From Alphaproteobacteria bacterium (GTDB taxonomy: Bacteria > Pseudomonadota > Alphaproteobacteria > Rs-D84): a stretch of DNA of 64,000 bases. Position 1 is the stretch's first letter. The number at the start of each line of letters is the position of its first letter. Location: positions 49,337-113,336 of the forward strand of contig JAFZXK010000005.1 of NCBI GenBank assembly GCA_017616785.1, in the 5' to 3' direction. Below are positions 32,138-42,556 of this stretch, piece by piece. The translations under genes were made by a program, and so were the position numbers. Below the pieces are notes generated by a model. It saw only the letters and a list, made by a program, of their open reading frames with translations, did no database searches and was not told where the DNA came from.

Positions 32138-33991
32138 TTAAAGTACCTTTACACAATCATCATGACCGGTAATGTTTTTAAAGATTTCGGATACATTCAC
32201 TTTATCTTTTGCATCTGCAAATGAACTGTCACGAAATACAGCGATGGTCGGTTTTAGATTCGCAATTTCATAAACCAATTTTTCAGATATTTCTGGTTCA
32301 AAACAAGCAACCAGATAATCTTCGCCATTTACAACATAGTATTTTTTACCTTCACATTTGCGCGTTTCAATCGGCATATCCAACGGCAATCCACAATCAA
32401 CCATCACACCAAACAATAAATCCATATCAGAACGATCTTCTTTGATGTTATCTATGGAATCCAACAGTGTTTTTTGGGTTGTATCCGACGGCTTGTAAAA
32501 AACATCTTTCATGTTGCTTGAATCAACACGCAACACTCGGAATCCTATATCCAAATCTTTATCTGGATGTTCTGATTTTATTTTTTCACCAGCACGACGG
32601 ATGCGCTCCTTGCCGATTTCGCAAATATTCTTGTACCCAGCTTTGAAAGCTTCAGAATCTTCTTCGCATTTTTCCGGCAATTGAACCATTATGAACTTAC
32701 GATGTCCACCATCTTCAGCATTTAATTGCATTACTGCGTGTGCAGTCGTTGCAGAACCTGAGAAAAAGTCAAGAATGACGGAATCTTTATTGCTCGCTTC
32801 AAAAAGCAATTTGCTTATTAAAGATATCGGCTTGGGATTATTAAATATTCTGACGCCGAAAAGCGTTTCCATGTATTTGTTGGCAGATGTTGCCGACCCT
32901 ACGTTTTCAAGCAATGAAACAGGGACCACTTCTCGGGCCTCATTTACAAAGATTTTTATACTCGGTACGGCATTTCCGGACTTTCCCCAGTATATCCTGT
33001 TATCTTTCAAAAGATCCTCAAATTCCTCTTTGGAATAATGCCATTGACGAGTGTAGGTATTCGCTCCATCCGGACTGGTTATTGAATAATAATTTTTTCC
33101 ATTAGGACTTGATTTTTCCTCTGTTTTTGACATATTACCGGCTTTATACGGACCTCTCGGATCATTATCTGGGTTTGTATATTCATTTTTGAAATTCGGA
33201 ACTTCTTTTAACTTATTGAAAAATACATTTTGTTTATCTTTATAAGCTATCACAATATATTCGTGTTCGGTTCTAAAGCGATTAACTATTTTCATTCGGC
33301 CTGCACCGGCATCACCGTCACCGATTTTATGCCAAACCATAGTTTCTACATTGTCATAGCCGAAAACTTCGGTACATATTTTTTTCAAATTATCAACTTC
33401 GTGGTCATCAATAGATATAAATATCACACCATCATCTGATAATAAATCACGAGCGATTTTGAGGCGCGAATATATCATTGAACACCAATCGGAATGGAAC
33501 CGACCATTGGTTTCAGTATTCACAAACAAACGGTTACCATCGGCATCACATTGCCCCTTTTTATCCAAATATTCTTCGCATCCAACGGAAAATTCATCAC
33601 AATATACAAAGTCGTTACCTGTATTGTATGGTGGATCAATGTAAATCATTTTAACTTTGCCCAGGTATGATTCCTGCAACAATTTTAATGTATCCAGGTT
33701 GTCACCTTCGATATACAAATTTTGTGTTGTGTCCCAATTTTTAGAATCTTCTATAACCGGACGTAAAGTTTTACGAATTGGACGGTTTGCTTCCGCTTTG
33801 GCTGTATTTTTACCAACCCATGTAAATTCATATTTTTCAATTGTATCGGATGTTACATCATCCCTGAGAGCCGTCTTTAACTCTTCAAAGTCAATTTTAC
33901 CCTCTCTGGTCACCGCACCAGGGCAAATTTCTTTAATCTTTTCTACTGTGGCAGATAATGGATTTTGTTCCATCTTTAACTTTTCGGTCAT
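32138..33991 (-). CDS. mod: Type III restriction system DNA methyltransferase, Mod subunit
   Basis: The 617-residue protein is a beta-class N6-adenine methyltransferase that recognises the target site. MIYIDPPYNTGNDF (motif IV, DPPY) precedes the target recognition domain, and VILDFFSGSATTAHAV (motif I) follows it, as in the beta order. The N-terminal NLYIEGDNLDTLKLLQES is typical of Mod. The start overlaps the DUF4391 gene by four bases. The recognition site cannot be read from the sequence. Confidence 0.94.
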   Translation of the reverse strand: MTEKLKMEQNPLSATVEKIKEICPGAVTREGKIDFEELKTALRDDVTSDTIEKYEFTWVGKNTAKAEANRPIRKTLRPVIEDSKNWDTTQNLYIEGDNLDTLKLLQESYLGKVKMIYIDPPYNTGNDFVYCDEFSVGCEEYLDKKGQCDADGNRLFVNTETNGRFHSDWCSMIYSRLKIARDLLSDDGVIFISIDDHEVDNLKKICTEVFGYDNVETMVWHKIGDGDAGAGRMKIVNRFRTEHEYIVIAYKDKQNVFFNKLKEVPNFKNEYTNPDNDPRGPYKAGNMSKTEEKSSPNGKNYYSITSPDGANTYTRQWHYSKEEFEDLLKDNRIYWGKSGNAVPSIKIFVNEAREVVPVSLLENVGSATSANKYMETLFGVRIFNNPKPISLISKLLFEASNKDSVILDFFSGSATTAHAVMQLNAEDGGHRKFIMVQLPEKCEEDSEAFKAGYKNICEIGKERIRRAGEKIKSEHPDKDLDIGFRVLRVDSSNMKDVFYKPSDTTQKTLLDSIDNIKEDRSDMDLLFGVMVDCGLPLDMPIETRKCEGKKYYVVNGEDYLVACFEPEISEKLVYEIANLKPTIAVFRDSSFADAKDKVNVSEIFKNITGHDDCVKVL

Positions 33992-34626
33992 GACAGCTCC
34001 TTTACTTTCGCTTTTATTTTACGAATTTGATCTTTTATTTCAAACTTTTTATTTAATTGCACTGTATTGTGCAGTTTTTGTTCCAAATCAGATATTTGCT
34101 TTTCCAATTTAGTACGTTCTATATCGCGATCAACCGCATTTTGCAAACCGACACCATCTGTTTTTACGCGACCGCCAGATATTTGTTCTATGAATCCATT
34201 GTATATCTTATCCAATGTGGTGCCACGCAAGTCTAAATTCATGTCATCGGTCCAATCGGTTGTCCATCGCTTATCTATTGTACTAGAATCTTTAGAATTT
34301 ATCGTTTTATATGCGATACTGGCACACTGTTTGTCGCCATATTCAAGGATAAATAGCACATAGCCAGCGCAAATTGTTTTATCCAACGCATCCAACAATT
34401 TTTCATTTATTTTTTTGTGTTTTAATTTAATTTTAAGAACCAATATTTCTGGAAATTCTGTACCTACATCAACATTCAAAGTATCACGAGCCAAACGATT
34501 TGATATTGTTATTTTTTCAACATCATCGACCAAAGCCTGTTTTAACGCCCCAGTTAGTGTATTCTGGGCATAAAAGCGTTCTTTTGCTAAAAATTTACCG
34601 ATTTCGGTCGTTTTTGGCCAATTCAT
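33988..34626 (-). CDS. DUF4391 family protein of the restriction operon
   Basis: The 212-residue product has MNWPKTTEIGKFLAKERFYA at its start, a central alpha/beta part with VLKIKLKHKKI and YVLFILEYGDKQCASIAYK, and a basic coiled-coil end (residues 165-212). DUF4391 proteins commonly sit between an SNF2-type helicase and Mod in extended type III loci; their role is unknown. Start and stop overlap both neighbours by four bases, so the helicase, this gene and mod are translationally coupled. Confidence 0.8.
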   Translation of the reverse strand: MNWPKTTEIGKFLAKERFYAQNTLTGALKQALVDDVEKITISNRLARDTLNVDVGTEFPEILVLKIKLKHKKINEKLLDALDKTICAGYVLFILEYGDKQCASIAYKTINSKDSSTIDKRWTTDWTDDMNLDLRGTTLDKIYNGFIEQISGGRVKTDGVGLQNAVDRDIERTKLEKQISDLEQKLHNTVQLNKKFEIKDQIRKIKAKVKELS

Positions 34627-37600
34627 TTCACCACCACAAAGCAAACAAGTTCAAAATCATCTAAACCCTGGATATTGTTTACCCCTAGTGTAGATCCTCC
34701 ATAAGTGAATATGCTGTTCACGTCAGATTCTTCTTTGACATTTATGATCGTCTGGATTGATTTGTTCAGCATTTCCGAATAATGTTTCATGTCGAAGCCA
34801 TCTTTTGTTTCTGCATTGAAACTTTTGCATAATGCTTTATTCGGTGCAGTTTGTCCTTTGCATAACCGCCCCATTATATCCAACATCTTTTTGGCACTTA
34901 AATGATCGCAAACCACATCACCATTTTCAGACAAATAAACCATATAGAATGGATGCAATCTGTTTTGTTTATCTATTTTTTCGCCATTGTTGACATTACG
35001 CAGAACAAATATTACCCCAGATGGCATATCTGATTTTGCCGCGACAACTGCGTGCATACCTTTAGCCGCGTGTTCAATCTCTGGATGTGACTTGCGGTAA
35101 TCGACGACTTCTAATCTGAATTCGTTCAATCCCAAATCCATGATATTCACACCAGTATTCATATCTTCCAGATCCGGTGTCTCTGTTTTTATCTTTTCTA
35201 GCTGAGCCTTTCTGTATTGCAAATCTTGATCTTTGCCGATGACGTTTATACCAGTACTGGTAATTGCAACCCCAGTCATACGGTTTTGAACACGATTAGT
35301 CAAATCAATGTATTTATCCAATTCACGTTCCGGCCAGAAGTTAACCATCTGGATTTTATCGTTTTTACTTCCAATACGATCAATACGACCAAAACGTTGC
35401 ACAATGCGAACCGGATTCCAATGGATATCAAAATTCACCATATAATCACAATCTTGCAAGTTTTGACCTTCGCTGATGCAATCTGTACCAATCAGAATAT
35501 CAATATCTTCGGATGGCATATTATTCAACACATCGCGATCTTTGGACACTGGTGAAAACATAGTTAACAATTCATTGAAATCGAATTTGCCTTTATCACC
35601 ATTACGTTTAATTGTAGAGTCACTAGTATTTGCATCACCAGTCACAACACCTGTATTCAAACCAAATTCTTTGGATACATATTTTGATATGTTGTCGTAC
35701 AAATATTGTGCCGTATCGGCCCATGCGGTAAATATCAAAACCTTTTTATTATTCGCATTTAATGGATGTTCAATCTTATTTTTGATGATAGTTTTCAGTT
35801 CATTTAACTTGTTATCTAACTCTGGGGTCATGTGACTGAACAATTCTATGATATCGTTAAAAATCGCCTGGTCGTTTTGTAATTCGCGCAACCAAGATTC
35901 ATAATCCATATCATTGAAATCGATGCTGTATTCACCATATGTCGTATCAATTTGTTCATCGTCGTCATCAATATCAAATATATCGAGTTTGAATCCTTTG
36001 GCAGAGTGAGATTTTTTGAACTTTTCTATCGCTGATACCGCTTTATTGATTTTATCTGCTATGGATTTGGCCGTTTCATTAAAAGAGAACCATGAACTTT
36101 CCAGACGCTTCATCAAATTGATTGCCATCAACTTGCGGGTTCCCATTTCTCGGCCGGTAAGCGAAATACCTTTTCCTGCTTTTTTACCATATTTGGATTC
36201 ATATTTTGGTAATTTACTTGGGAATATGAATTTTGATGGCGAATAAACACTAAGATACAAATGTTCTAATTTTCCGAATAAATCCGCATAATTTATCCCC
36301 AAGCTTTCATCTAAAGTGATTGCTGGATATCTGTTATCTGGTTCAAGGCGAGTTGGAAATTTTCCAATTTCGGAAATATCATAACTCTTTTCAATATGCT
36401 TACGACTTCTGGCAATTGTTACAGAATCCAACACCTCAAAAAAGTCTTGATCCAATTTGTTTAACAAAGCCTCTGTTGTGCGTTTTCCTTCTGGTAATTT
36501 GCTCCAGTCGTTAAAAGCACGCTGGGCATTATTAAAGATGACGCTTAAACTCTTTTTGGTATTCAGTTTTTCATTTATCTCATCTTCCATGCCTTCATAA
36601 GCAAGTTCCAATTGATATTTTAAATCAACAAAACGATTGTTCACTGGCGTTGCGGACAACATCAATACTTTTGTTTTTACACCAGATTTAATAACTTTTT
36701 CCATCAATTGGTTATAACGATTGTATGATTCTATACCATCTTCATCGACAGTTGTTTTACCACCATTTCTGAAATTATGGCTTTCATCAATCACAAGCAA
36801 ATCATAATTACCCCAATTGATTTTTGATAAATCTATACTGCCGGACATGCCGTGATCGCGTGATAAATCTGTATGATATAACACATCATAGCGTAATCTA
36901 TCTTTTGCCACTGGATTGTTTAAATAATTTTCTTTGTATGTCGCCCAGTTATCTTGCAATTTCTTTGGGCACAAAACCAGAACACTCTTGTTACGGCATT
37001 CATAGTATTTTATAACCGCCAGCGCAGTAAATGTTTTACCAAGACCGACAGAATCTGCCAAAATACATCCATTATATTTTTCCAATTTGTGGATTATGTC
37101 CCTGGCCGCATCTTTTTGAAATGCAAACAATTTATTCCATATCTGACTTTGTTTAAATCCTGTTGCCTCATTTGGCAGCACATCATCCGAAATATCATTC
37201 AAGAATTCTTTGAAAATATTGTACAAAGTCACCATATAGATATATTCTGGTGCATTTTCTGCATAAATAGTTTCGATATGTTCCAGAATTCTTTGTTTTA
37301 CATCTTCCATCTGTTCCGGATCATTCCAAATTTCGTTAAACAGATTTAAATATTGTTTACTGTTTTCGTTTTCCAACCGGTTGACATACATCGCCAGCGC
37401 ATTGCCTTTTTCTGTGCCTAAATCTGTCGTTGTAAAACCGTTCATACCAATATAGGTATATTTGTCCCCAATATTTATGAAAGGCTGTATAAACCGATTT
37501 GTTTTGTTAGATTTAAACTGCACTCTGGCACGAATCCAATCAGCACATTCTTTTGATATTGCTTTTTGGGTCATTTGGTTACGCAAACGCAATTCAAAAT

Positions 37601-37877
37601 CAGTCCCATACAAACTTTGTTCACGTTCTTGACGAGGAATATAAAATTCACGCTGTTCTTTATGATTGTTTCCGCTTAAGAATGTCGGCGATGTAAATAT
37701 AAAACGCAATTCGTCTATATTTTCCAACTGTTTTTTCAAATCTTGGTATGCATAAATAGAAAAACATGCCGCCGCGATTGACAGTTTAGAATGCTTTTTT
37801 ATTTCGGTTTTTAGATCATCTGCTAACCTGTTGTTTATATTATCAAATAACTGTATTTTATTATTGAACAAAGCCAT
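34623..37877 (-). CDS. SNF2-type helicase with PLD-like N-terminal domain
   Basis: The 1084-residue protein has a PLD-like N-terminal region (KLSIAAACFSIYAYQDLKK). The helicase core carries ADSVGLGKTFTALAV (Walker A), VIDESHNFRNGG (DEAH-type box), LMLSATPVNNR (motif III) and IVQRFGRIDRIGS (motif VI). Enzymes of this type remodel or translocate on DNA in phage defence loci. The start at 37877 has the RBS AAAGGG; the frame to 37916 adds only 13 residues. It is first of the coupled helicase-DUF4391-Mod-Res operon. Confidence 0.88.
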   Translation of the reverse strand: MALFNNKIQLFDNINNRLADDLKTEIKKHSKLSIAAACFSIYAYQDLKKQLENIDELRFIFTSPTFLSGNNHKEQREFYIPRQEREQSLYGTDFELRLRNQMTQKAISKECADWIRARVQFKSNKTNRFIQPFINIGDKYTYIGMNGFTTTDLGTEKGNALAMYVNRLENENSKQYLNLFNEIWNDPEQMEDVKQRILEHIETIYAENAPEYIYMVTLYNIFKEFLNDISDDVLPNEATGFKQSQIWNKLFAFQKDAARDIIHKLEKYNGCILADSVGLGKTFTALAVIKYYECRNKSVLVLCPKKLQDNWATYKENYLNNPVAKDRLRYDVLYHTDLSRDHGMSGSIDLSKINWGNYDLLVIDESHNFRNGGKTTVDEDGIESYNRYNQLMEKVIKSGVKTKVLMLSATPVNNRFVDLKYQLELAYEGMEDEINEKLNTKKSLSVIFNNAQRAFNDWSKLPEGKRTTEALLNKLDQDFFEVLDSVTIARSRKHIEKSYDISEIGKFPTRLEPDNRYPAITLDESLGINYADLFGKLEHLYLSVYSPSKFIFPSKLPKYESKYGKKAGKGISLTGREMGTRKLMAINLMKRLESSWFSFNETAKSIADKINKAVSAIEKFKKSHSAKGFKLDIFDIDDDDEQIDTTYGEYSIDFNDMDYESWLRELQNDQAIFNDIIELFSHMTPELDNKLNELKTIIKNKIEHPLNANNKKVLIFTAWADTAQYLYDNISKYVSKEFGLNTGVVTGDANTSDSTIKRNGDKGKFDFNELLTMFSPVSKDRDVLNNMPSEDIDILIGTDCISEGQNLQDCDYMVNFDIHWNPVRIVQRFGRIDRIGSKNDKIQMVNFWPERELDKYIDLTNRVQNRMTGVAITSTGINVIGKDQDLQYRKAQLEKIKTETPDLEDMNTGVNIMDLGLNEFRLEVVDYRKSHPEIEHAAKGMHAVVAAKSDMPSGVIFVLRNVNNGEKIDKQNRLHPFYMVYLSENGDVVCDHLSAKKMLDIMGRLCKGQTAPNKALCKSFNAETKDGFDMKHYSEMLNKSIQTIINVKEESDVNSIFTYGGSTLGVNNIQGLDDFELVCFVVVK

Positions 37878-37993
37878 ATATGAACCCTTTTGGGGTATAG
37901 TAGGACAAATGTTCAAAAAAATCTACAAATAATGAGAAAATTTTTCATTATCAATGTGATAGTTTAGTAAATCCCTTAAAACCTGTTTTATTT

Positions 37994-38608
37994 TCATCCT
38001 TTTATGTGTTCGACCAATTTGTAGATGCCGGCGAAAAAGTGGCATGTGTATTCTGGTGAATCGCCTGCCGACTTTTGCCAATCTTTTGCCTTCTGCAAAG
38101 CGGCATCATAACCAGCTTCCATCATATCAAAATCAAAACGTGGATTCTTGGTGTGATGATATTTGGGCATACAGTTGCTTAATTTGCTTTGGTTCGCCTT
38201 TGGATCTTCGGCGACCTTTTGCCCGCAACACAATAGTCCCCAAGTTTCTATTGATGGCGCATTAAATGCTATCCATATCTTTGGGACATTGGGTGCACGT
38301 TTGGCATTGTAAGCATCAATTTGTTCGAATGCGGTCTTTACTTTTTTCGGGTCATCATTATCAAACACAATCCAAACTTCAGATTTTTCTGGCAGCTCTG
38401 GTCCATCACTGACAAAGCGTATTGCCACAACTGCCAAGGTTAATGGATCGGCGGATCCTTTGTACATTGGGATTAACGTGCAATTATATTTAGCACATAA
38501 TTGTTTGATATATGCCCCTTCGGTTCCGGTGGTGCCGCCTTCACACGCCAGATAAATCACCTTTTTAGGAATTCTGCGACGAAAAGTTACTTCACTATTT
38601 CTTCCCAT
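37994..38608 (-). CDS. RloB-family protein (AbiL-like second component)
   Basis: The 204-residue product has a TOPRIM-like start, KVIYLACEGGTTGTEGAYIK with the catalytic-type Glu, and VWIVFDNDDP as the acidic pair, then a hydrophobic IWIAFNAPSIETWGLL segment. RloB and AbiLii proteins share this pattern and act with an AAA_15 ATPase. They are thought to be the nuclease effector of an abortive infection system. The start overlaps the ATPase gene by 22 bases. Confidence 0.85.
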   Translation of the reverse strand: MGRNSEVTFRRRIPKKVIYLACEGGTTGTEGAYIKQLCAKYNCTLIPMYKGSADPLTLAVVAIRFVSDGPELPEKSEVWIVFDNDDPKKVKTAFEQIDAYNAKRAPNVPKIWIAFNAPSIETWGLLCCGQKVAEDPKANQSKLSNCMPKYHHTKNPRFDFDMMEAGYDAALQKAKDWQKSAGDSPEYTCHFFAGIYKLVEHIKG

Positions 38609-39858
38609 GCTTTTTCATCCCCTAAAAATGGAACCGCACCATATCGCCCGTTGATATAATCTTTTTCAAGATCTTTATCAAACCGCGGATTGATATCGGT
38701 CAAAGGATACAAATCACTGGCGCCGTCTTCATCTTTTTCTGTGAACCAAATTTCATCGACACGCCAGATGTCATGACTTAACAACATTGTGTTGTGTAAA
38801 GCGGCTATGAATTGCCCACCCATATGGTTATTCAACAAACTCTTTAGCAACACTTTTGTTAAGAACGGATGAAACAATCCATCAAATTCGTCCAACAACA
38901 GTAATTTGCTTCCCGGCATGTTTTTGTATGAATACAACAAGAATCCAAGTTTGAACAACTTTATTGTCCCCGCAGATTCCTTTGACAGTGTGAAAGAAAC
39001 ATCCCCATGCATAGTTGTTAATCTTTGCACCCTTATCGTTCCACGCTCTGCTGTAAACACATAATAATCATCCCCATATTGGCGGATCAAAGCATGCCCA
39101 GGTAGTAACCTTGACAAGTCTGGATCTTTTGCAATTTGTTCAGGCGTCGCCGGTGGCAATTCCGTCAAATCAACATCGGTTATTCCTGTATCGGCCTGAC
39201 GCAACAACCCTTTTAAAAACTTTTTGAATTGCGGTTCTTTAAATCCGTTGTATATGTACCCCGCGGGCACCTCTGTTTTAGGATCAAAGAATGCAATTCC
39301 CCTTAAGAATTCATCGATATTCACAAAATGCTGATAGCCGGATATCTTGTTATCGATTATTCCATCGCTAAGTATTTTGGACATCAATGTAACATCTTTT
39401 GGGCATGTTCTGTTTTTATACCATTCAGTTTGAAATTTTTTTCCATATTCAGCATTAAGCCCCGTTCTTTTGAAGATCAAATTCCGTTTGGTCTTTTCCG
39501 CAAACGAGATTTCTTCGCTTAATATTTCCTTGGAATCAAAGGATATTTTGTAAATATAATTTACCCCGTTCGATTCAAATTCAATTTCAAACTCTGTCGG
39601 CACATCGGATTGTTGCATAAAGGAATTCAAGGCATTCAATTGCAAAACACTGTTCGGATATGCAAACATCGGCACAAAACCTATGGCCCGCAGCAGGTTT
39701 GTTTTTCCAGATGCATTTGCCCCATACAAAGCCACCCCAGACAACACCCGTTTATCCAAGATATGTTCTGGATGCTGTTGAATGGCGGTCTTTTCCATGG
39801 ACAATGTCACCTTGTTTTTGAATGATGCAAAATTTGAAACAGAAAAGTTTATTAACAT
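38587..39858 (-). CDS. AAA_15-type ATPase (RloA/AbiLi-like)
   Basis: The 423-residue product resembles SMC-like ABC ATPases of the OLD/AAA_15 group. It has LINFSVSNFASFKNKVTLSM at the start, the P-loop GANASGKT at residues 46-53, a SAGTIKLFKLGF signature-like segment and LLLLDEFDGLFHP (Walker B). It very likely senses infection and controls its RloB partner. The RBS AGAGGT precedes the ATG. It is the first gene of the minus-strand defence series; a 117-bp gap separates its partner from the next gene. Confidence 0.87.
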   Translation of the reverse strand: MLINFSVSNFASFKNKVTLSMEKTAIQQHPEHILDKRVLSGVALYGANASGKTNLLRAIGFVPMFAYPNSVLQLNALNSFMQQSDVPTEFEIEFESNGVNYIYKISFDSKEILSEEISFAEKTKRNLIFKRTGLNAEYGKKFQTEWYKNRTCPKDVTLMSKILSDGIIDNKISGYQHFVNIDEFLRGIAFFDPKTEVPAGYIYNGFKEPQFKKFLKGLLRQADTGITDVDLTELPPATPEQIAKDPDLSRLLPGHALIRQYGDDYYVFTAERGTIRVQRLTTMHGDVSFTLSKESAGTIKLFKLGFLLYSYKNMPGSKLLLLDEFDGLFHPFLTKVLLKSLLNNHMGGQFIAALHNTMLLSHDIWRVDEIWFTEKDEDGASDLYPLTDINPRFDKDLEKDYINGRYGAVPFLGDEKAWEEIVK

Positions 39859-40110
39859 TTGAACACCTCTTCTTTACGATCAAAAATACCATTTTTTGAC
39901 CAAAAAGTCAAGACAAATGTGAAAAAATCACATTTATTTGTAAAAAATGATAATTTTTGATCATTTTTCATAATTTTCACCATTTTTTGTTGTTCGCTGA
40001 TCTGTGCCCTGATCAGTATTGTTTGACAGCGTGCTTTTACTCCTTTACATGACCACCATGCATGAAAAAAATTCATTTGTAAAGTCTTTATTTTCTGCGG
40101 ATTTTAGCGT

Positions 40111-40140
40111 TGATACATAATGATACACCATGATACATTT
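40111..40140 (+). repeat. Three 10-bp phased direct repeats (TGATACA)
   Basis: TGATACATAA, TGATACACCA and TGATACATTT follow one another without spacing. Related pairs lie at 42557-42578 (inverted) and 62193-62212. They probably bind a protein on one face of the helix near the integrase. Confidence 0.6.
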
Positions 40141-40291
40141 AACCCAAAAAAATGAGAAATTTTTGTATGTAAACAGCTATTGAAACATTTAAATGCACTT
40201 TGATATAAATCGATATAAATTGGCACATATAGCCACTTTTTAAACAAAATACTTTTGAAATTCCCCAAAAAAAGAAAAAATACCTCAAAGG

Positions 40292-40323
40292 GGGTGCGGA
40301 CACATTCCAATGTGTCCGCACCC
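40292..40323. repeat. Perfect 15-bp inverted repeat with 2-bp spacer
   Basis: GGGTGCGGACACATT and its exact complement are separated by CC. GTCCGCAC and GTGCGGAC recur at 40328-40335 and 40370-40377. The surrounding 39859-40874 region is A/T-rich and has no gene I can support; this GC-rich patch stands out. Confidence 0.55.
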
Positions 40324-40874
40324 TAGGTCCGCACTTAACATATTGAAAACACATTGTTTTTTCTGCGGGGTGCGGACTGCGGACCGTTTTTTTAGTTCTG
40401 TGTGTAGCGAGGTGGTGCGCTCGCCGTTACCCTCGATAAAAAACATCTGTCACAGAACCTATTTTATTTTTTACCGCGTATTTCTGCCATTTTTTTCAAT
40501 TATTGGTTGAGGCTAAGAAACATCCACGATCATGACAATTGCCAAGAAAAACATCTTGATATTTCATGATACACACTTATTGATGGAAATATTTATAAAC
40601 ACTTTTCAAAACATTATTGACATTTCGATACTTGTACGTAATTTCTCAACAAGTTTTCAACAATTTTTTTTGCATTTCTTCTTTCTCTTCCTTTTAATTT
40701 TATTTTTATTTATATATTATTCCTTCACTTCTTCTACCGGCGATTTCAAATGTGATTTCTGGTATGAAATTTGTTCTGATTTCAATATTGATTTCAGATG
40801 TTTTTTTAAGAATAAAAAAGTGCTGTCGATGCGATTAAACCATCGCAAAATATCAAAAATATATTTTCAAAATA

Positions 40875-42071
40875 CTATCCGCATATTGCGTTTGCAACGT
40901 TATTTATTGCGCGATAAGTGCTACTATCCATGATGTGCGTGTACCCTTCGGTGGTGGTTATACGGGAATGCCCGGCCGCTTCTTTCATAGCCGCCATATT
41001 TTCGCCTATATTCGCCCCCATACTGATGAAAGAATGCCGCAGATCGTGTATTCGCATGTGCGGAAGTTTTGCGTATTCCAATGCCCATTCAAACGGTTTG
41101 CGGATGTTATTTATCGGGCGACGGGTATTACCAACGCCAGGGAATACATATTTGCTGCCCAATGCCTTGGCTTCATCCAGCGCAGCCTGCAAATACGGTA
41201 TAACCGCATCGCATAACTTCACATCCCTTGCGCCGGTCTTACTGTCTTTCAAGTGTATCACTTTGTGCATCAGGACGACTTCATCTACTTCTAGTCCCGT
41301 TATTTCTGATGCGCGACATCCGGTCAGCATTAACACCCGCAGCGCATTGAATAATCGCGGATGCATTCTGGACACTTTTGGTCCGACATCCAGCGCATGC
41401 GATAATGCACGATATCCGTTTTGATCAAGTATCTGTGGTTTATATACCTTGTTTGCACCTTTGCGAACATATTTACATGGATTGGTATTTCGATCCACGT
41501 ATTTATACATTTCGCACCAGTCCCAGAAATTTGAAAATAACGACAATGCTTTATTTGCGGTTGAAAACGATATCTTTTTCACCCATTTAGCATAGGCGTC
41601 CATCACATGCTTTTCTTCTATCTGGCGCATGTATAATTTATCAAACATGGGCCCCAGGTATAATCGATATTCACCCCAATTGGAATCTTGCGTTCTTGGT
41701 TTCTTGTAAACCTTGGCATATTTTTCCATGTATTGGGGGAATAGATCTTCGAATTTTTCACCAAGATCTTCCTGTTGTTCTGTTTTTTCGCGACGCGGGT
41801 CTTGCCCATTGGCAATTTGACGCCGCAAATTCCATGCCATTTCACGAATGTCTTTGATTGAATAATCGTTATATCGCCCGATATAAAGATTGCATTTCTT
41901 GTTATCGATTTTACATCCCAAGAAAAATCTGATTGCGCGCGTTGATGCGGAATACCGCATAAACAATCCGGGGATTGTTCCATCGCTTACCTGTAAATTT
42001 ACATCAGAACGCAACAAATGTATCCAAGTATCGCGAAACGGCTTTGTATAGCATTTCCATTGCTTTTCCAT
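40875..42071 (-). CDS. int: Tyrosine-family integrase of the defence island
   Basis: The 398-residue recombinase has an N-terminal arm-binding and SAM-like core-binding region. The catalytic domain has VLMLTGCRASEITGL with the first Arg, KDSKTGARDV with the Lys, MRIHDLRHSFISM with His-xx-Arg, a second His in AAGHSRITTTEGYTH, and the Tyr nucleophile in EGYTH. The ATG at 42071 has the RBS AAAGGAG; the upstream extension of 33 residues is hydrophobic and not expected. It sits next to the AlpA-like gene, as in many islands. Confidence 0.93.
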   Translation of the reverse strand: MEKQWKCYTKPFRDTWIHLLRSDVNLQVSDGTIPGLFMRYSASTRAIRFFLGCKIDNKKCNLYIGRYNDYSIKDIREMAWNLRRQIANGQDPRREKTEQQEDLGEKFEDLFPQYMEKYAKVYKKPRTQDSNWGEYRLYLGPMFDKLYMRQIEEKHVMDAYAKWVKKISFSTANKALSLFSNFWDWCEMYKYVDRNTNPCKYVRKGANKVYKPQILDQNGYRALSHALDVGPKVSRMHPRLFNALRVLMLTGCRASEITGLEVDEVVLMHKVIHLKDSKTGARDVKLCDAVIPYLQAALDEAKALGSKYVFPGVGNTRRPINNIRKPFEWALEYAKLPHMRIHDLRHSFISMGANIGENMAAMKEAAGHSRITTTEGYTHIMDSSTYRAINNVANAICG

Positions 42072-42136
42072 ATGTGTAACTCCTTTGGTTGCGACTACAC
42101 AGTGCAACACACAAATAAAATAGCAAGTAAAAACAA

Positions 42137-42391
42137 CTATTTTTTGCCGATTCTTTGTTGTTCCAACCATTGATTCACATCGGATTTGCGATATCGCACC
42201 ATTTTGCCGATTTTAAAGTATTCCGGTCCAGTACCCAGCGCACGATATTGACTTAATGCCGAAATGGATGATTCAAGATATTGAGCCAACTGTCTTGGCG
42301 CCATAAGTTTATCTTTTTCTCCGTTTTCGTTTATAAAATAACAACTTGTATCTCTCTCCATCCCCCAATTTTTTTTGAACTCTTGTTCCAT
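42137..42391 (-). CDS. AlpA/excisionase-type winged-helix protein
   Basis: The 84-residue product has MAPRQLAQYLESSISALSQY and YFKIGKMVRYRKSDVNQWLE, the winged-helix pattern of MerR-like excisionases. These proteins bend att DNA and favour excision, and often repress or activate int. The start at 42391 has the RBS AAAGGAG. Its stop lies 65 bp before int on the same strand, so they are cotranscribed. Confidence 0.85.
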   Translation of the reverse strand: MEQEFKKNWGMERDTSCYFINENGEKDKLMAPRQLAQYLESSISALSQYRALGTGPEYFKIGKMVRYRKSDVNQWLEQQRIGKK

Positions 42392-42556
42392 GTTTTTCTC
42401 CTTTGGGTTTTGATGGTTTTTGTCCGGTTTAAAAATGCCTAAAGATATCATCAAATATCGCAACAATTTTTAATATCCGTACATATAATTTATAGCACAT
42501 TAAAAAACAAAAATCTTCTAAAAACCGCAGAAAATTGCACTTTTTATAGCAACAAA

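Noticed and set aside
34623..39858. BREX or DISARM system
   Set aside because: Helicase and methyltransferase are present, but BrxA/B/C/Z, PglX and DrmA/B/C are absent; Mod-Res places it as type III.
40532..40933. 133-codon open frame on the plus strand
   Set aside because: Very A/T-rich, no RBS, low-complexity Phe/Leu runs, and its end overlaps the integrase; it looks like chance opening of non-coding DNA.
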